Shown: positions 22,576-36,665, counted from the stretch's first letter. The stretch is 64,000 nt of DNA from Cercis canadensis (GCA_003255065.1 QAOA01003799.1:529481-593480); one strand, 5' to 3'. Program-made: numbers and translations. Notes: a model not told the origin generated them from the letters alone.

Positions 22576-25415
22576 ATGGCCCTCCTTTCTTCTCTTTCTT
22601 ACTCACCACTTCCTTCCTCAACCACGTTTCATCTTCTAAATTCATCTCCTCCTGCTTATTCTGCATCGAAGTGTAGGCTTTACTTTACTTTCTTCAACCC
22701 CAGAATCCAATCTTGTGCTTCTGCCATCTCTGGTCGTGTCATCCATCTCCCGTTATCTTCCTCGAATATTTGCACCCAAGAATCCGCTAAAGTCGACACA
22801 TCTCTGCTAACCATCACCGAGTCCTTTTACGAGGACGAGCTATGGGCCGCTGCCTGCCTCCGCGTCCGTTCCTTCTACGATTTCAGACCCGACACCTTTG
22901 GTATCCAAGTCAGTCTTCGATTTCCATCTCTCTCTCTCTCCCTAGTTTGGTTCTAAGCTCTATTCTCAAATTGCAATGATTTATGTAAGGGTGTGCTTGT
23001 AGGAGTAAAAACGAGAGGAACTGAGAGAAAGGAGTGAAATTTTACATTACATGAAGTTATCAAGTCAAAATGCGTTTCTAGTTCATTCCCTTTCTCCGCC
23101 TAATCCCTTTTCTCTACCAAACCAAACCAACGCAAATGTCGTAACTTGATTTGGAACAAACGAAGTTCGGCTATTGGGATTTTTTTTTTTTTAAAAATAA
23201 TGTTTTAATTGTAGTACTGAGAAACTCTTGTCTGTTTCTTCTACATCACCGAAGCTATAATTACTGTCCTGATTTCATTTAATCCATGTCAAGTTTTATT
23301 AGGATCATATGAGGAACTTGGCTGAGCGCGAGTTTGAAGCACTTAAGGAACGTGTTTCAGGGAAAAGAGCAGGCTTTAGAAGAGTCTCTTGCATAAATGC
23401 TTCCCTTCCACTATCACATATATCGAGCGCCTCCGAAGATTTATGCACTGCATGTAAGGTTTGTATGCTTCCTCTGTTAATTTCACACATCTGACAAGGG
23501 TTTTTCTATTTGAATAACATATTAATGGGCTTTGACTTACTAGTCCTCGGTGAATGATTCTTAGCTTGGGAAATCATTTAGAGCTACCTTGTGGCTTGTT
23601 AGTTATTAACATGCATAGATACGAATTTTGCTTGGTGGTTGTTTTTTTCACATTTTATATGTTCAACAGATGCATACAGGGGGAGAGGGAGAGTATGGAA
23701 AATAATCTGAGATTGCATAAATAAGAAGAGAGGTAGATTAATTTTAATTTTAGGATTTGCCTATCCTATTTTTTTGCACTACTCAAACTTGGCCTGGTAT
23801 AGAGAAAGTATGTCACACTATCAGTTCAACTGCTTTAGTTGATATGGATTGTCTTGGATTACTAACTTCTCCTCAAGATTTACTAAGCATTTTCTCAGAA
23901 ACAATTCCACCTTTTTTGCATGCCATTCTCAGAGTCCTTTGCTCACCAGGGTAATGACCATGCCTATTAAAGCTAATTGTTTGATTATGCTTTTGTTATG
24001 GATCCATGCTTAGGCGCTGCTTCAATTTTCTATTGTTCCAATGTCAATCACATCATTTTAGTTTATCGTATCTTTGCTAAGACATTGCGGTTGCATAAAT
24101 CACTATTTTTTTTTAATCAACTTTCTCTATATCTGTATGCATATATCAATCTTCTGTTTCTAGTGTCTAAACAAAACTATTTATATTTTAGTTAAATTTG
24201 TAGTTTTCTGCCAATGGAGAAGACCGGGTTGTAGTTGGCACTCTTGATCTTAATCAGTGTTTGAGCCTTCCTGATGAAATTGCAGGAAAGAAGCCAGAGG
24301 TATTTATCATGTCTCACATATGTTTCTAAATTTCATTTTAAGTACTATATATACGTTAGCTTGCTTTAGGTTCGAACCAACTATTATGTATATACCAATT
24401 TGTATAAACTGCCTCCATCAAATTCTTAGGGTATTATGGAATTTATTGATCAGGGGATTGGAGCTGATATCACAAGGGCATACCTTAGTAATGTATGTGT
24501 TGCGAAAGAATTGCATAGAAATGGGTTGGGCTATGCAGTTATTGGAAAGTCAAAGATAGTTGCTCGTTCTTGGGGTAACAATTATAATAACACTCATCTG
24601 CTATATGAATGTTACTATTGCCAATACCTTGAAAAAAGCTCTCTTTACATATACTTGTTTATTTCTGTTTTAGTATTAACTAAATCATTGGTGCTTGTTA
24701 GAGTTGATTTTTAGCTCTTCTTATGGCTTGGCACTTTGTAGTTGGACTTGACTAGTTATCAGGGAATCCATAGTTCCAATCCTACGAGGTAAACTAGATA
24801 TCTCGGAATGTCTTGCAGAAACTACATCTAGGAGATAGTCGGGGCTTGCAGAATCTGAATCTTCATAGCCATTATATTGGCCTAGTATCTTTCTCTTTGC
24901 CCGGAAAAATTGTTCTGGTCAACTTTGCTTTGCAGTTCTTTGTTTTTGTCAAGCCCTTTCAAAGTCTTGTGTATTGAAAAACAATAACAGTCTTGGCTTC
25001 TCGTAACTACACCATGCTTCTTAGTTCTTACTTAGATAGTGGTATAAACTGGCCTGGTTTTTTCATTTGAACTGCATGTAATGTTTGTGATATCTGCAAA
25101 CCAAGCTTTGCATACTATGTTTTTCTTCACTATGCTTCCTAAATGAGTACATGAAATTGGAAATCTCGTCAATTTTACATGAAAATTCAGATTTTACTTT
25201 TTCTAAATAAAATATTGAGGCTAAATTTAACTCATAAGTTTAGTCTTCTCTATCTTTCAGGCATAACAGATTTGTATGTTCATGTTGCTATTGACAATGA
25301 GCCAGCAAGAAAATTGTACATAAAGAGCGGGTTTCTCTATGAAAATGATGAACCTGCTTGGCAGGCCAGGTTTCTAGATCGACCCCGAAGACTTCTCCTA
25401 TGGACAGATCTCTAG
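22576..25415 (+). CDS. GNAT-family N-acetyltransferase, probably plastid-targeted
   Basis: Five exons join in frame: 22576-22908, 23303-23458, 24204-24299, 24454-24574 and 25261-25415, giving 286 residues. The first about 65 residues are rich in Ser/Thr and hydrophobic residues with few acidic ones, as in chloroplast transit peptides. The acetyltransferase fold follows: ESFYEDELWAAACLRVRSFY, then VVVGTLDLNQ (strand beta-4), YLSNVCVAKELHRNGLGYA carrying the acetyl-CoA loop, and ITDLYVHVAIDNEPARKLYI with KSGFLYENDEPAW near the end. The loop reads HRNGLG where the common pattern is Q/R-x-x-G-x-G/A, so the first position is His. Plastid GNATs of this kind acetylate protein N termini and lysines; the substrate here is unknown. 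It resembles Arabidopsis GNAT6/GNAT7-type proteins, but I am not sure which. Confidence 0.85.
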
Positions 25416-26168
25416 ACCACCTAGCATGAGAATAGTGTCTTGTATTGTGTCAATATTTTTTTGTCTATCTTGAATGTTGTTTAGAACAATCTTATCTAGC
25501 CTCAGATTTGATTTCATTTCCTCCATTCAAACTCCATGTCAAGTGTTGTCAATTTGTTATCTTAGCAAGCCTAGCTGACAAAGGAATCTAATTGTACAAC
25601 TGTATTGTAAGAAACGAAATATTTACTGAAAGAAAGCTTGTTGATGGAAAAAACTGCTAATGGCTAGCAATCTTCCTCGTTTTGGGTGTCCATTTTCTCT
25701 GTCTCAGAACTCAGTTTCTTGTGTTTATTTAGTTATTTATAAGAAAGGATAGAGATATCATTTCGATATTCACCATTTAAATCCATATTGTTTCTCAGAC
25801 AATTTTAAAATTCAAATGAATGCGAGGAAATAAAACTGCCACGCAAGTACGTGCATGCAAGAACTTGGCATGGAGAGAGGGATTGTTTTGCCATCCTTAA
25901 CAAGTACTACAGCAGATTATGATCAGAAACAGGACATTCAATATTGTTTTGCCATGCAGAAATTTTCATAGTTGCATTTTGTTACACAAAGGATTGGAAT
26001 GATCAAGACACTGATGATTTCAAACTAAAAAATGACTCCAAAAAACAGATATGGGCCCAATTAGATTACACATTGGTTCAAGTTAAATTTTGAAACATAC
26101 ACATGTTGAGAGACACGTTGAACTGTCATAATGCCAAAACTTATAGAATATCAAATTAATGGATCTTG
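25416..26168. other. Convergent intergenic region, GNAT to PIG-B
   Basis: It holds the 3' ends of the plus-strand GNAT gene and the minus-strand PIG-B-like gene. Nothing else was seen. Confidence 0.5.
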
Positions 26169-29100
26169 CTATCTTTTAACATACACAATGATAGAAGCTT
26201 GAAGATCACGATCCACCTTGAAGTGAGAATTGAAAAACCTTCTGTCCTGTTATCATAAACGCAATTAGTGCAATGACAACAAATTGCTAGTGCTAAGAGC
26301 AGCAACAAATAACTAATAAAACAATAAAGTCGAAGCAGTCTTATCAAATACCTCTCTGTAATAAAGTGAAATTAGAAAATTCCTCAATTTTTGTTCTTCT
26401 GAATCAAACAAAACAATGTGACTAGGCAGGGACCAATTTTTTGCATATTCTGACATAAAAGCAACAGGGTCCATCATGAAACGGTCTGACTCATCTGGGA
26501 TTCCCTTCTCTTCACTGTTGAACATGGTAACATGACATAAAAAGAATTATGAAATAACTTCAGTACAATTAGATAAAAAGAAATTCCAGAATTCTGAATT
26601 CCAAACCTAGGTGAGCAGTCCAGAAATTGCATAGGCAAGTTATAATGCAGCATGGAATAGTAGGGTGTAGCATGGCAGGGCGTTAAGAATAGAATGCTTT
26701 TCACTTTCTCATCAAGAGCTTCTTTGGCAAGGTGGTTCATAACTTCCTCAGGTCCTCTCTGTTGAGAAATGAAAGAAAATTAAATCTTTTACAGAAGAAT
26801 TTTTGCTTAACTCTCTCATTTGATAGAATTATACATATCAAATTTTAAGAATTGTAAGAGCAAAGACTAATAAGTTCATCTTCTGTTGTCCAGAAAATAA
26901 AAAAGGTCAAATCACAAAAAAATTAGTATTTCACCCATATAAATGCTAAATTGCAAAATAGTATATAAGAGCAAGGCCCCTCTGGAGTATGTACTCCTGA
27001 TAGGTAAAGTATAGAAGCGCTTTTCAAATGAGACAGAGAGAGGGTGGGAGATAATATTAATGATATTTAGCTGTGTTCATTAAGCAGAAAGAAACACACC
27101 TGATGAACCAAACTCATATACAAGGCCATTGGAATATTGGTGGCAAGCAAGAACAAGATAGCAACTCCTATTTTTGCTGTGCATTTGGTGTGCTTTTTAG
27201 AAGATCCTTTTTCTTTATCTTGTGGAGAACCAGGATATTCTATCACAGCTAAAGAATTACCAGAGAACATCAGAGCTATGGGAAGAACTGGCAAGACAAA
27301 CCTGTACCTCATAGTCATCATTATGTTAAATCAAGTGGAACTGATGGGCCACATGCATGTTAACATGCATTTGTGCCACAAAACAAAAAATTAAGACAGA
27401 TATACCTGAACTCCTTGTGACCAAGTACGCTGTAAAAACCCAAAACCCAAGCAATGAGGCCAGCAAACTTCCATTGTCTGGAATAAATTATACCGGCTAT
27501 GGAAAATGGTAAATGAGTGAAGACCATGACTGTAAATCCCTGAGTGAAGTACCAGTGCCATTTGTGAGTTCCATAATAGTCTCCACCCGAGGAAAGAAAA
27601 TTGAATTTTAGAAAATTAAGAGGTACTAGAATCCACGAGCCGTACATGAAACGGTCTAATAAGCAGGTCAATCCAAGCACCAGGATCCTGATACATTGAG
27701 CTAAAGTATTTAATAAAAGATGGCCTTGGGGAAAGGGCAAAAGAATGGAAATACACACAGAGTCTTACAATGTTCCCTATTTCTACATGTTCTATGTGAT
27801 GATATATATGATTTCTCTATAAGCATAATAAAGACTAAGAATGTATTTCCATAATGCATGCCATATTAACGGAGCATGTCTTTTTTCTTCTTGACATCAA
27901 ATCCAATGAAGACTTAGTGCGCATACCTATATTTGCAATCTATCTGAAACTGCTAGAGTCATTATAATAGTACTAAACACTTTAATTTCAATTTCAATTA
28001 TAGGAGCTAAGTCTGGTATAAGAATTGGAGGTTGGAAAGTTTAATCCTATACAATATAGAGAAACAAGTGCACTAGTACCAAGGACCTAAATGATTCTAA
28101 AAGGAATGTTAGAAAAGATGGGAGCAGTGCCAAGAATGGTATGCATAAAAGAGATAAGAGAGGATATGAACTCAAGAAATGGAGCAGGAGATATGGTTTT
28201 CAAGAGAATTCATCTCATGCAAAGATTTATATAACTATCCTCAACAAGTTGTAATAAGGGATGTAGTAACCATAGCCTTCTCTTGAATCATTTAGTAATT
28301 TGCTAAACACTGTGTGAGCTGAGCTGAAAACTAAGAACCAGCTTCTGGTAAGCAAACATCTTACAGTAAGTAAAAGCTACTTCCAAATTCAGCTGCTCAG
28401 ATGTAAAGTAATGCTCACAGGCATTACAAAAATGTGTACGAAGATATAAGACATTTTAAAAGTAAACTACAAGAAATTATCGTGCAGTGGTCTTTTCATG
28501 ATTAAACTTTCAAGGAAAGGAGAAGTTTGGCCAAATTTTATATGAAAGGAAAGGTCATGAGGAATTTAGACAAGGTAATCTAGGCACTTGGTGTGGAGCC
28601 AAAGAGAGTGAGTTTGAGTCTGATAGCAAAAGAATGCTTTTTTTCAAATAGAAATTTATTAGTTGTATTTTAGCACACTAAAAGGAGCAATAACTGCATT
28701 AAACTTTGTCTCATGCATAATCTGATTTAACTGATACAAAACTGTATTCACATGATCTAAGATGATTCCACAATAAGAAAAGCAGGTAAATGTCGTGATA
28801 TTTGCTGGTGAGTCAAGACAATGCTTTGGGGACAAAGTAATTGGCTTTCCACCATATGACATGTGAGAAGGTTTCTAAATTAAGGGTGCAAACATCACAC
28901 TACAGTAAGTAAATGGTGTCAAAACATACCCGATAAGAGCCACCTCTAAAGAAAGGAATATCAAACTGTCACTTGTTGATAAAAGCTCAAGCAAGCCAAC
29001 ATAAAGCCATGTGATTGCACTTGTTGGGCGAATAGCACAAGCTAATGCTGCTAAAACTAAACCCCACTTCCTTGAAACAAAGGAATAATTGCCTGATGAT

Positions 29101-31060
29101 CTCATGCAGGGCCAAAAGTATAGAGATACTAGTGTAATAACAGTTTCCAAGCAATTTGAAAGTGTGCGAGGAAAACAATAGAACATAAACCAATTGGACA
29201 ATTGGGAAAAGAGCTGAAAGAGAGTTAAGTTCATCTTATAAAACAAGGAAGAAGGTATCTTCGAAGTGCTTCTATAATAATGAAGCAAGTATTTCCAACA
29301 TGAAATAGACTCAATAATACTAGCCTTATGTAAAGACAGAAGGATACAGCCCATTTTGCAACATAATCACCAAAAAGAACTCCAGAAAGTTTGTACAAGT
29401 ATAAATCACCAACTGCAGAGAACAGGGACTGCAGTAGCCGTGGAGCCTTCATCTAAGAAGAGTAGAAAATAGAATTAATAGAATCACATCTATAAAACAA
29501 AACAAGCAAAAAGACTGTAGTTACAACAGGAACCATAAGAAAATGAACATTAACATACAATGTTATGGGAATACACACATATATATTGGAAAAAAAGGCT
29601 GTTATAACTCTTACTAGAAAAAAAAAATCTTGGGAGGTTGGGAGAAGGGGTGGGCATGAAAATATATTTATGAGAACTCTTTGTAAGGGAACAGGACCAT
29701 TACAACCCGCCTTTTGAAATAAAAACTTCATCGGACACAAGAAAGAACTTCCACAGTTTGTGCCAAACGAAATTGCATGTTTATTTCAACTGAATCTTGA
29801 GCAAGTTTTTTTAAAGAAAAAATCAATATAGAATGGAACATGTAGCTCATTTGAGTAGGTTAGAGGTAAACAAATTGTAATGAGTAAAACTAAACGTTAA
29901 CAAATCAAAAGCCAAATAATCCATGTTTCAAAGAAGCAGTTTTTCAGTCCCCAAGGGTACACTATTGTGTAGTTTGGAAAAAAAAAAGTTTTTCAATGAA
30001 AAGACATCTAACATGTGCAATGCATATTTTCATATTGCATAAAACTACAAGAAATATTAACTTTTATTGGCTAGATTTTTCCTAAAAAATAACCCTATAC
30101 TAGCATACTTCCAAAAGCATATCAAAGTGATCAAAAGTCAGTCATCTTTTTCTTGTTGATCTTTTGATTAAGCTATTTCCATTGTTTTGTGGTTTTCACG
30201 CTAACTGTCAATCCAACACCAAATATATGATGGCAAAGAGAACAAGACAATTATGTAACTTCTGTCTCCTTCTCATTTTATGAATCTAATTAGGGAAAAA
30301 GTAACTACATAATAAATATGATTCTTTTTGTCCCCTGTCCTGATCATATGCCTTGATCTAGATGTTAACCTATTAAATCTTAGGGCGTAAACACAAATTT
30401 TCCAATCAATTAGGCAACTCAATTAGTGACCAGACAAAAGGTAGGCAACTGAATTTAAAGTTATACACCATGAACATGATTGGAAACTACTTACACACTA
30501 ACAAAGGGTAAACCATCTCTACACTCTATATCATTCTTAAACATACAGCATCTTCTGTGCACTCTTAGGTGAATATGTTTACCATGAACCAAGGGTTGTC
30601 AAGACGAAACAAGGCGAGAATCCTGTAAAGCACAACAAAAACCATCGGATGCAGGTAACTACGTATTCCCTCCTTCCATTCCCACGTTAAATGACCATAC
30701 CTGCCATTTTTATCAATCAACAAGCACTCCCATCCGCCATTTTACTGACTTTAAATATGAAATTGATCAATAAAGTAATCAAATTTAGCTGAAATTAAAC
30801 AGACTTCAACGGAATATAAGCTACCCAAATGCAATGCGGTGCGCAACTTCGGGTCCTTGCCAGTGTTCATCTGGATTGAAGTAAGTCTGCACCAACAAAG
30901 CATTTAGCATTCGGAATGCCAAGCAGAAAACGAAGATTCTCTTCTCTGATGAAAACAGGTAGATGTTGAGGAATCTCGAATCCTCTGATTTGGAAAAATC
31001 TGGGCTTTTTGTGGAGTTTTCTTCAGGAGATGAAAGAGGGGCATTCTGTCTCCGTCTCAT
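26169..31060 (-). CDS. PIGB: GPI mannosyltransferase 3 (PIG-B-like)
   Basis: Nine exons in transcription order: 31060-30825, 30700-30583, 29452-29348, 29213-28930, 27687-27406, 27307-27100, 26758-26607, 26514-26352 and 26246-26169. All phases agree and give 541 residues, close to animal PIG-B. The protein is an ER membrane GT22 enzyme that adds the third mannose to the GPI anchor from dolichol-phosphate-mannose. Family marks are NALLVQTYFNPDEHWQ in the first luminal loop (with the catalytic-type DE), GYGHLTWEWKEGIRSYLHP, SNWFMFYCFPRTLSNCLETV, IRPTSAITW, FNFLKFN, WHWYFTQGF, HKEFR and TPCHATPYYS. Several hydrophobic segments are present. Introns of about 1.2 kb (28929-27688) and 1.1 kb (30582-29453) hold no other gene. 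The N terminus MRRRQNAPLSSPEEN is hydrophilic, as in homologues. Confidence 0.93.
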
Positions 31061-31912
31061 TATTTCTGAAGAATGTCAGCAGAAAGCTGAATCAACGTTA
31101 TTTACTTTCTTTCCAGTGACATCCCACGAGACAAGAGAATAGACTCGGGTATTGGGTATTGTGGATCTAACCCGACCCAAGCATGTTAGAGATGGGTTTG
31201 AGCTGGCCAACTTCTATATTTCAATTTCTAATTGCTTCTCAAGCCCAAAATTTTTTATTTTTCGGTCTCCTTTCTTCTTAATAAATAACAATATATGAAA
31301 ATTAAGGACTTTTTCCATTGATTTGAACCAAGAAACACTGCGGCATCTATTGTGTTGAATTTTGAAGGGTATTAGATGATATGACATTTAAAATCAATTT
31401 GCAGAATCAACACAAAACATGCCCAAAAAGTCAGGGCCCTGCTTCTCTTTCAGTTGCAACTTGCAGGGGTGAGGTCTCCTTTGGTTTATCTCCCAAATTA
31501 AAGAGAGAGATAATAATATGTATGGAAGCCCACAAACAAAACACTAGGTGGTCCTGTCCCTAGAAAAGGTACCCAACACCAACATGATTGTGTTGTGTTG
31601 CACAAAGCATTATGAGTGCTTTCTCAATATTATAATCAAATTGTAAAGCAAATCTGAACTTTGCACTTTTTTCACTCCGTGAGAATTAATATTCATTAAA
31701 TAAGCTGGTTCTTGCTTTTGATCTAAGTATATTGAAGTAAAAGCTCATGTAGAAAATTTAGGAGTTACTTGAATACGGAGATAGTTTGAGTTGCATAGAA
31801 TTGTGCTAAACAAGAGAATTGACTTAATAAGATGTAATAGTTCTATTATACATATTTAAAGTACAAAAGATGCATATTGTCATATTGATGAAGCAGATGA
31901 GTGCAGGTAACA
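31061..31912. other. Intergenic between two minus-strand genes
   Basis: It contains the PIG-B-like promoter and leader and the 3' UTR of the VAN3-binding-like gene. The short frame at 31381-31563 shows no domain. Confidence 0.5.
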
Positions 31913-34365
31913 TTAGTTTCTGTAAAATTGGAGATCATATTTTGTGAGTGAAGTGGAGAGCATCAGCATTTGATTGATGGTAGTGGCCCATGTCTTGTAA
32001 CGACGAAAATCATCCACCATGTCTAGCTTGAATGTGCCTCGGCTTGTCGTTAAAACAATCAGATAACATGTATCAGCATCCTCAGCTTCTGAATCCTTAT
32101 ACAGCTCCGCATGCAGATTCAGCACAATACCTACACCCAGTACCGTATTACTTGTTACTTGTTATGGTTTATCGTCAATCTCCATGAAATAAAATAAGTT
32201 AAAAAAAGGAGAAGATAGGAAAAAAGCACATACTTTCTTTCTTGCTTTTCCACAGATTATTCTTCCTCATGATGAGAACAACCTGTAGTTTAACATCAGC
32301 ATTAAGGGTTAGAGTTAGAGGAGGGTACGGCTAAACCAATAAACACTGGTTTTAATCTAAACATGTTAATTGATGTTATATTCAATTGCCAGAAATAGAG
32401 AACTAGAGATCAGAGGGTGAGGAAATTTCAAGTCTGCAATTTTTAATAATTGGAAAGCTGAAAATTAGCTTTTATGGTTCCTCTGCGTCTGTATTTACTA
32501 ACTAGTCCCTCATTCTCCGTTACAGTTAGTGATGTAATTAGCAGACGTAGGAGTTTTCCATAATTCAGACCTTGGCTTCACTGTTGAGGACAACGGACAC
32601 TGATTTCACCGTGCAGTTCCCTGTTTACACATAATTGAAGTTAGCATATGCTAGAAAAACTATTCTTAGCGCTTGGCATCATTTCAGAGACTGTAAAATT
32701 CTTTTGCATTCGTGTACCTTGTGGTGTTTCCACATATAGCTGAGCACCCTCTGCAAGAATTGATCTTCCTTTTTCAAAGTCGAAGTCCAAATCATGGTTG
32801 TCCTCAATGGGCAAGATGGGCACACCCCCATTTAATCTGTTCTTGCATCCTGATCTTGCTTTCAGCGTTGCAGCTCCTCTTAATGCTAGAGTTAAGCAAA
32901 ACCCATTTAGTACTGAACAATGAAAAAGGAAGTATAAAGTGAAGGCATGTGACTTTATTTTGGTTCACTCTGTTTTCTCAATCATCTGTTTCCATTGGGT
33001 GAAGTGCACAAGTGGTACTTTTTCCTACAAATTTCTTGACATGCACCAAATAAAGAAAATTCAACTAAAAAATGTCTTTCTTTAGGGGGAGTGGGAGAAC
33101 CATGTTAAGAGCCATTCCTTTGTAATTGGGCCCCAAATTTTGACATTTCCCCCCAACCTTCCAAATATCAATTGTCAAATGTAGTAGCCCACATATCTTG
33201 GCCTAATCATGCATAAGCACACCCAACCCCAAAAAAAAAAAATAGTTGTGTGCTCAAAAAGGAGGGGAGAAGAATAATAAGATGAGTAAATCACATGTTG
33301 CAGCTGCTGCTGTGAGTGTTAAGATGTCACTTGCACTTGTACCACCACTCATGGCTGAACCAAGTACAGTGCTAAGTTGCTCCTTCTTTGCCCCCATTGC
33401 TTCAGCCACTTTTGCACACTGGGCTGCTACCAAGGCTGCCGCAGAGGCTATTGCTGCCTCTTTGTCTGCGTTGGACTCCTTTTTTGAACTTTCCGCAGCA
33501 ATGGCAGCCAGAGCTGCCGCAACCCCTGCCACTGATATTGCTGCATGTACCTCTGCTCTTTGCAGCCTCTGTTCTTCTTTTCTTCTCGTCCTTAGTTCCT
33601 TAAACCATTTCTTGATTGACACACTTTTCAGTGGTACTATGATCTGCTTCCATGGCATCTGCATTTTTAGGTCAACAAATTATAGTGATTTGATTGATTC
33701 TATTTCCTAAGATGAAGGGGGGGAAAAATTTGCTATTAGCTACCACTAATTATAACCATTTTTCTTAACAAAATTTATATGTTTAAGATAAAAGCATAAT
33801 ACTAATGGATTGAATTATGCAGACTTAAAATTCATAGGTAAATTACATACCCATTTCTTTCGGAAATAGCCATTGTAATTCAATTCAGGATGCATAGCCT
33901 GTTGCATCCATATCCACGACTGAAAAAGGAAAAAGATAAAAAGAACATTAATTATGACACTTGTTTCTCAATATGAAAGTGGATGTTGTGCCATTTAATG
34001 GGTAAATAAATTCTTACTTTCACATCATTAGACTTCCAAGGTGGTAGAGACCTGAAATCTGCATCATCAATTCTAGCACTCTTTTCCATCTTCTGAAAGT
34101 TACACAGATATTAACATAAATAGGTTGAAGAAATTAGAATAGTGTAGAAGCTTGTTGGACGAAAAATTTTAGCAATTTGACTGACCGTGGGATGAGCTTT
34201 GGGCCTACCCTCCAATTGCTTCATTGGGTTATCAATTAGAATTACTGATCCATCTTGCGGCTCTGGTTGCAGAGCTTGTACAGCGAAGTTGCACCATGCA
34301 CGAGAAAGGAAATCCATTGTCTCAGGATGAGCATCAGAAGGGGATAGATTGAAGTCAAAATCCAT
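31913..34365 (-). CDS. VAN3-binding protein / FORKED-like (auxin canalisation DUF828 + PH)
   Basis: Eight coding exons: 34365-34186, 34092-34018, 33919-33851, 33658-33295, 32885-32718, 32620-32571, 32282-32234 and 32130-31913, giving 390 residues. The N terminus has MDFLSRAWCNFAVQAL, the short conserved family block. Next come SWIWMQQAMHPELNY, WFKELRTRRKEEQRLQRAEV and an Ala-rich helical region (VAGVAAALAAIAAE to MGAKKEQLSTVLGSAM), together the DUF828/auxin canalisation domain. A plant PH-like domain covers about residues 265-385 and ends DFRRYKTWATTINQML. Known members bind the ARF-GAP VAN3/SFC and help place PIN1 and pattern leaf veins. The start is the first ATG in the first coding exon; a non-coding first exon probably lies near 34850-34930. 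The odd alternate translation of the Ala-rich exon on the other strand is a shadow. Confidence 0.9.
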
Positions 34366-34412
34366 TCCAATAGGAGCTTCAAGGAGAGAATGATGAGCAG
34401 GAAGAAAATTCA

Positions 34413-34930
34413 GCTGCAAAGTTTCAAATATGCAATGTGTAAGCAAACATGCATGCATATTTAAAGAGGCAAGCTAAATCACCATGATATCAATATTCTG
34501 AATGTGGGAGTATGTTAACCCCACCAACTTTCCCCCCCCCCCCCCCAAAATCAAAATAGAAAAGAAAAAACCCTTAGTTAATGTAGTATATACAACCAAA
34601 GTATACATAAGGTTCACATGGAGCTGTATATACTTCAATAAAAAAAAAAGAACAGAAAGATAATGGCAGATGAGATATTACAGGTTGGAAAGTTCTGTTT
34701 GTTTAGATATGTCTGTGTATATATCTTTAGAGGTGATGCTACTGGGTTACAAATTAAACGGACCTACTTGGAACTCAAAGAGTTGATAGAGAAATAGATT
34801 CTGATTGAAGAAAATAAGCCCTTAAGATTCAGATGAAAGATAACTCACATGCTTGCCATTATGGAGAATGGAAGATTGTGGGATAGAATAAAGACTAAAG
34901 AGGTCCCTTTCCTTGAGGTATCTTTAAATG
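34413..34930 (-). promoter_or_regulatory. Probable 5' leader with spliced four-codon uORF
   Basis: A likely leader exon ends at 34849 (donor GTGAGT) and joins 34413 (acceptor TTTGCAG). It carries ATG at 34859; after splicing the frame reads Met-Ala-Ser-Ile-stop, so it would be a very short uORF. The intron contains a run of 15 C at 34532-34546. This is inferred from splice signals only. Confidence 0.4.
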
Positions 34931-36645
34931 AAAACCACAAATTTAGGCTAAGCATGAAGTGTTTTCAGATGATAAAATGATAGAGCTAATTGACAAAGCT
35001 GTCCAGGGCCACCAATTAGCTCCCATAATAAAAACAAGGTAGAAAAAAGCAAAGGGGGAGGGATTAATTATGACCAAGCATGCTCTTGGGCCAAGGTTGA
35101 TGTAAAGGAACTAGACATGTATGATTGATATGAACACAGAAAAAGAAGGGAGCAGACAGGTATCATTGTAGTTAAGCACTTTTCATTATAATAATGTAAC
35201 ACTTGATTAACATATTTAACAAATAATGACGATGAAGATTAGCTTTTGGTTTTTCAAAAGAGATATGTAAAGTTAGTTGAGTTTTTTTTCCTAGTGGATT
35301 AGTACATTTTATAAAAGAAGATCATGGAATGATCTGTTAATTAAGTAAGAACTTTTGGGGAAGTGCTGATTAGGTTCATGTGACTTTCTGTGTTAGATGC
35401 TTAATAGTGTTTCTACATCGTGGTTTGTAACAAAGAGGACCACCAAAACCCCTTCTAGGATCAGTGTACTTGTACTAATTTGATTATTAATAAGGTGGGC
35501 AAATGTTTAAAGTGAGAAAAAAGAGAAAAATTAACTAATGGTTGTAGTTCAAGTGAAGAGAGATTGTGCTTTTTTCTTTCTTGTCTGAGAGTTTGAACTC
35601 GTTAAGAGTTTGTGGGAAGAACTAAGCCAAACGTACATAAATTTGATTAGACTATTCTAATTAAGTAACCCCTAATCGCATAGCAAAAGGAATAAGGAGA
35701 TGAAATGCTTTCAATTGCTACTAACCACTGAGTTCCTTCTTCTTTTTCAATCTCCTCTTGCTTGACCGAAGCCCGTTTACTTCTCCTGGGCTACAGTGGA
35801 TACCCATCAGAATTTGGGCCATCAGTTATATTGGGCTGGGCTATACAGTAGAATGCAAAATCTCAACTGAATTGTTTTGAGAAAAAACTTGTAGCCTGAA
35901 AAAGTGAATCTTGTTTTTTGGCCATGCATAAAAAGATGAAATGAAGAAAAGATGGAGAGACCAGCTCAGAACAGAAAGAACAAAAGATGAAGAAAGTTTC
36001 TAAACATTTTAGCAAAAACAAAAGGGAGGTGGTGAGAATAAGGAGAGCACATTAGACAAATGCAAATGTAGCTCAAAAACGATGTATCTTGGGCTATTTC
36101 ACGTTTAGTGTCACACTTTAAGAGTCAATCTCCGCACTTCGGGTAGAAGTGGACAGCATGACGCACAACTAGGATTACACTTCACTATGGTTCTGCTCTG
36201 CCCTTGTCTCGCCCATATTATACTTTATATACTCATTATCTATCTCTCTACCAATCACCACATCCAAAAATTAAAAAATTAAAAAATCTACCAATCACAG
36301 CTTCACCAACCTCTTTGGGGAAAATATCCAATCACTAACAAACACTATAACGCTGTTTTGTTAGAGAATAAAGGCAGAATGATAAAGAAAAGGTGAGAAT
36401 GAGATATGACAGTTTAATGTAACCAATAACTTTGGGAGATTAGTTATATATATATATATATTATACATTACTATAATGGCACCGAAAAATATTAGCCATG
36501 AATAACAATATTAATGACAATTATTCATAATAATGCGGGATGAAATAGCTGTCAAGCAACTCTAGTTTAGTTAAAAAGGGATCAAGTGGCTTTGCTACTT
36601 GATAGTTGATACTATACCTTTGTCGACGTGATTGGATAAGAGAAC

Positions 36646-36665
36646 AGACCAGACCAGACCAGACC
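36646..36665. repeat. 5-bp tandem repeat, (ACCAG)n
   Basis: About four tandem units of ACCAG. It is a simple repeat with no visible link to a gene. Confidence 0.8.

Noticed and set aside
33246-33710. 154-codon plus-strand open frame rich in Ala
   Set aside because: It is antisense to the Ala-rich exon of the VAN3-binding-like gene; the minus-strand reading joins to its neighbours with correct splice phases.
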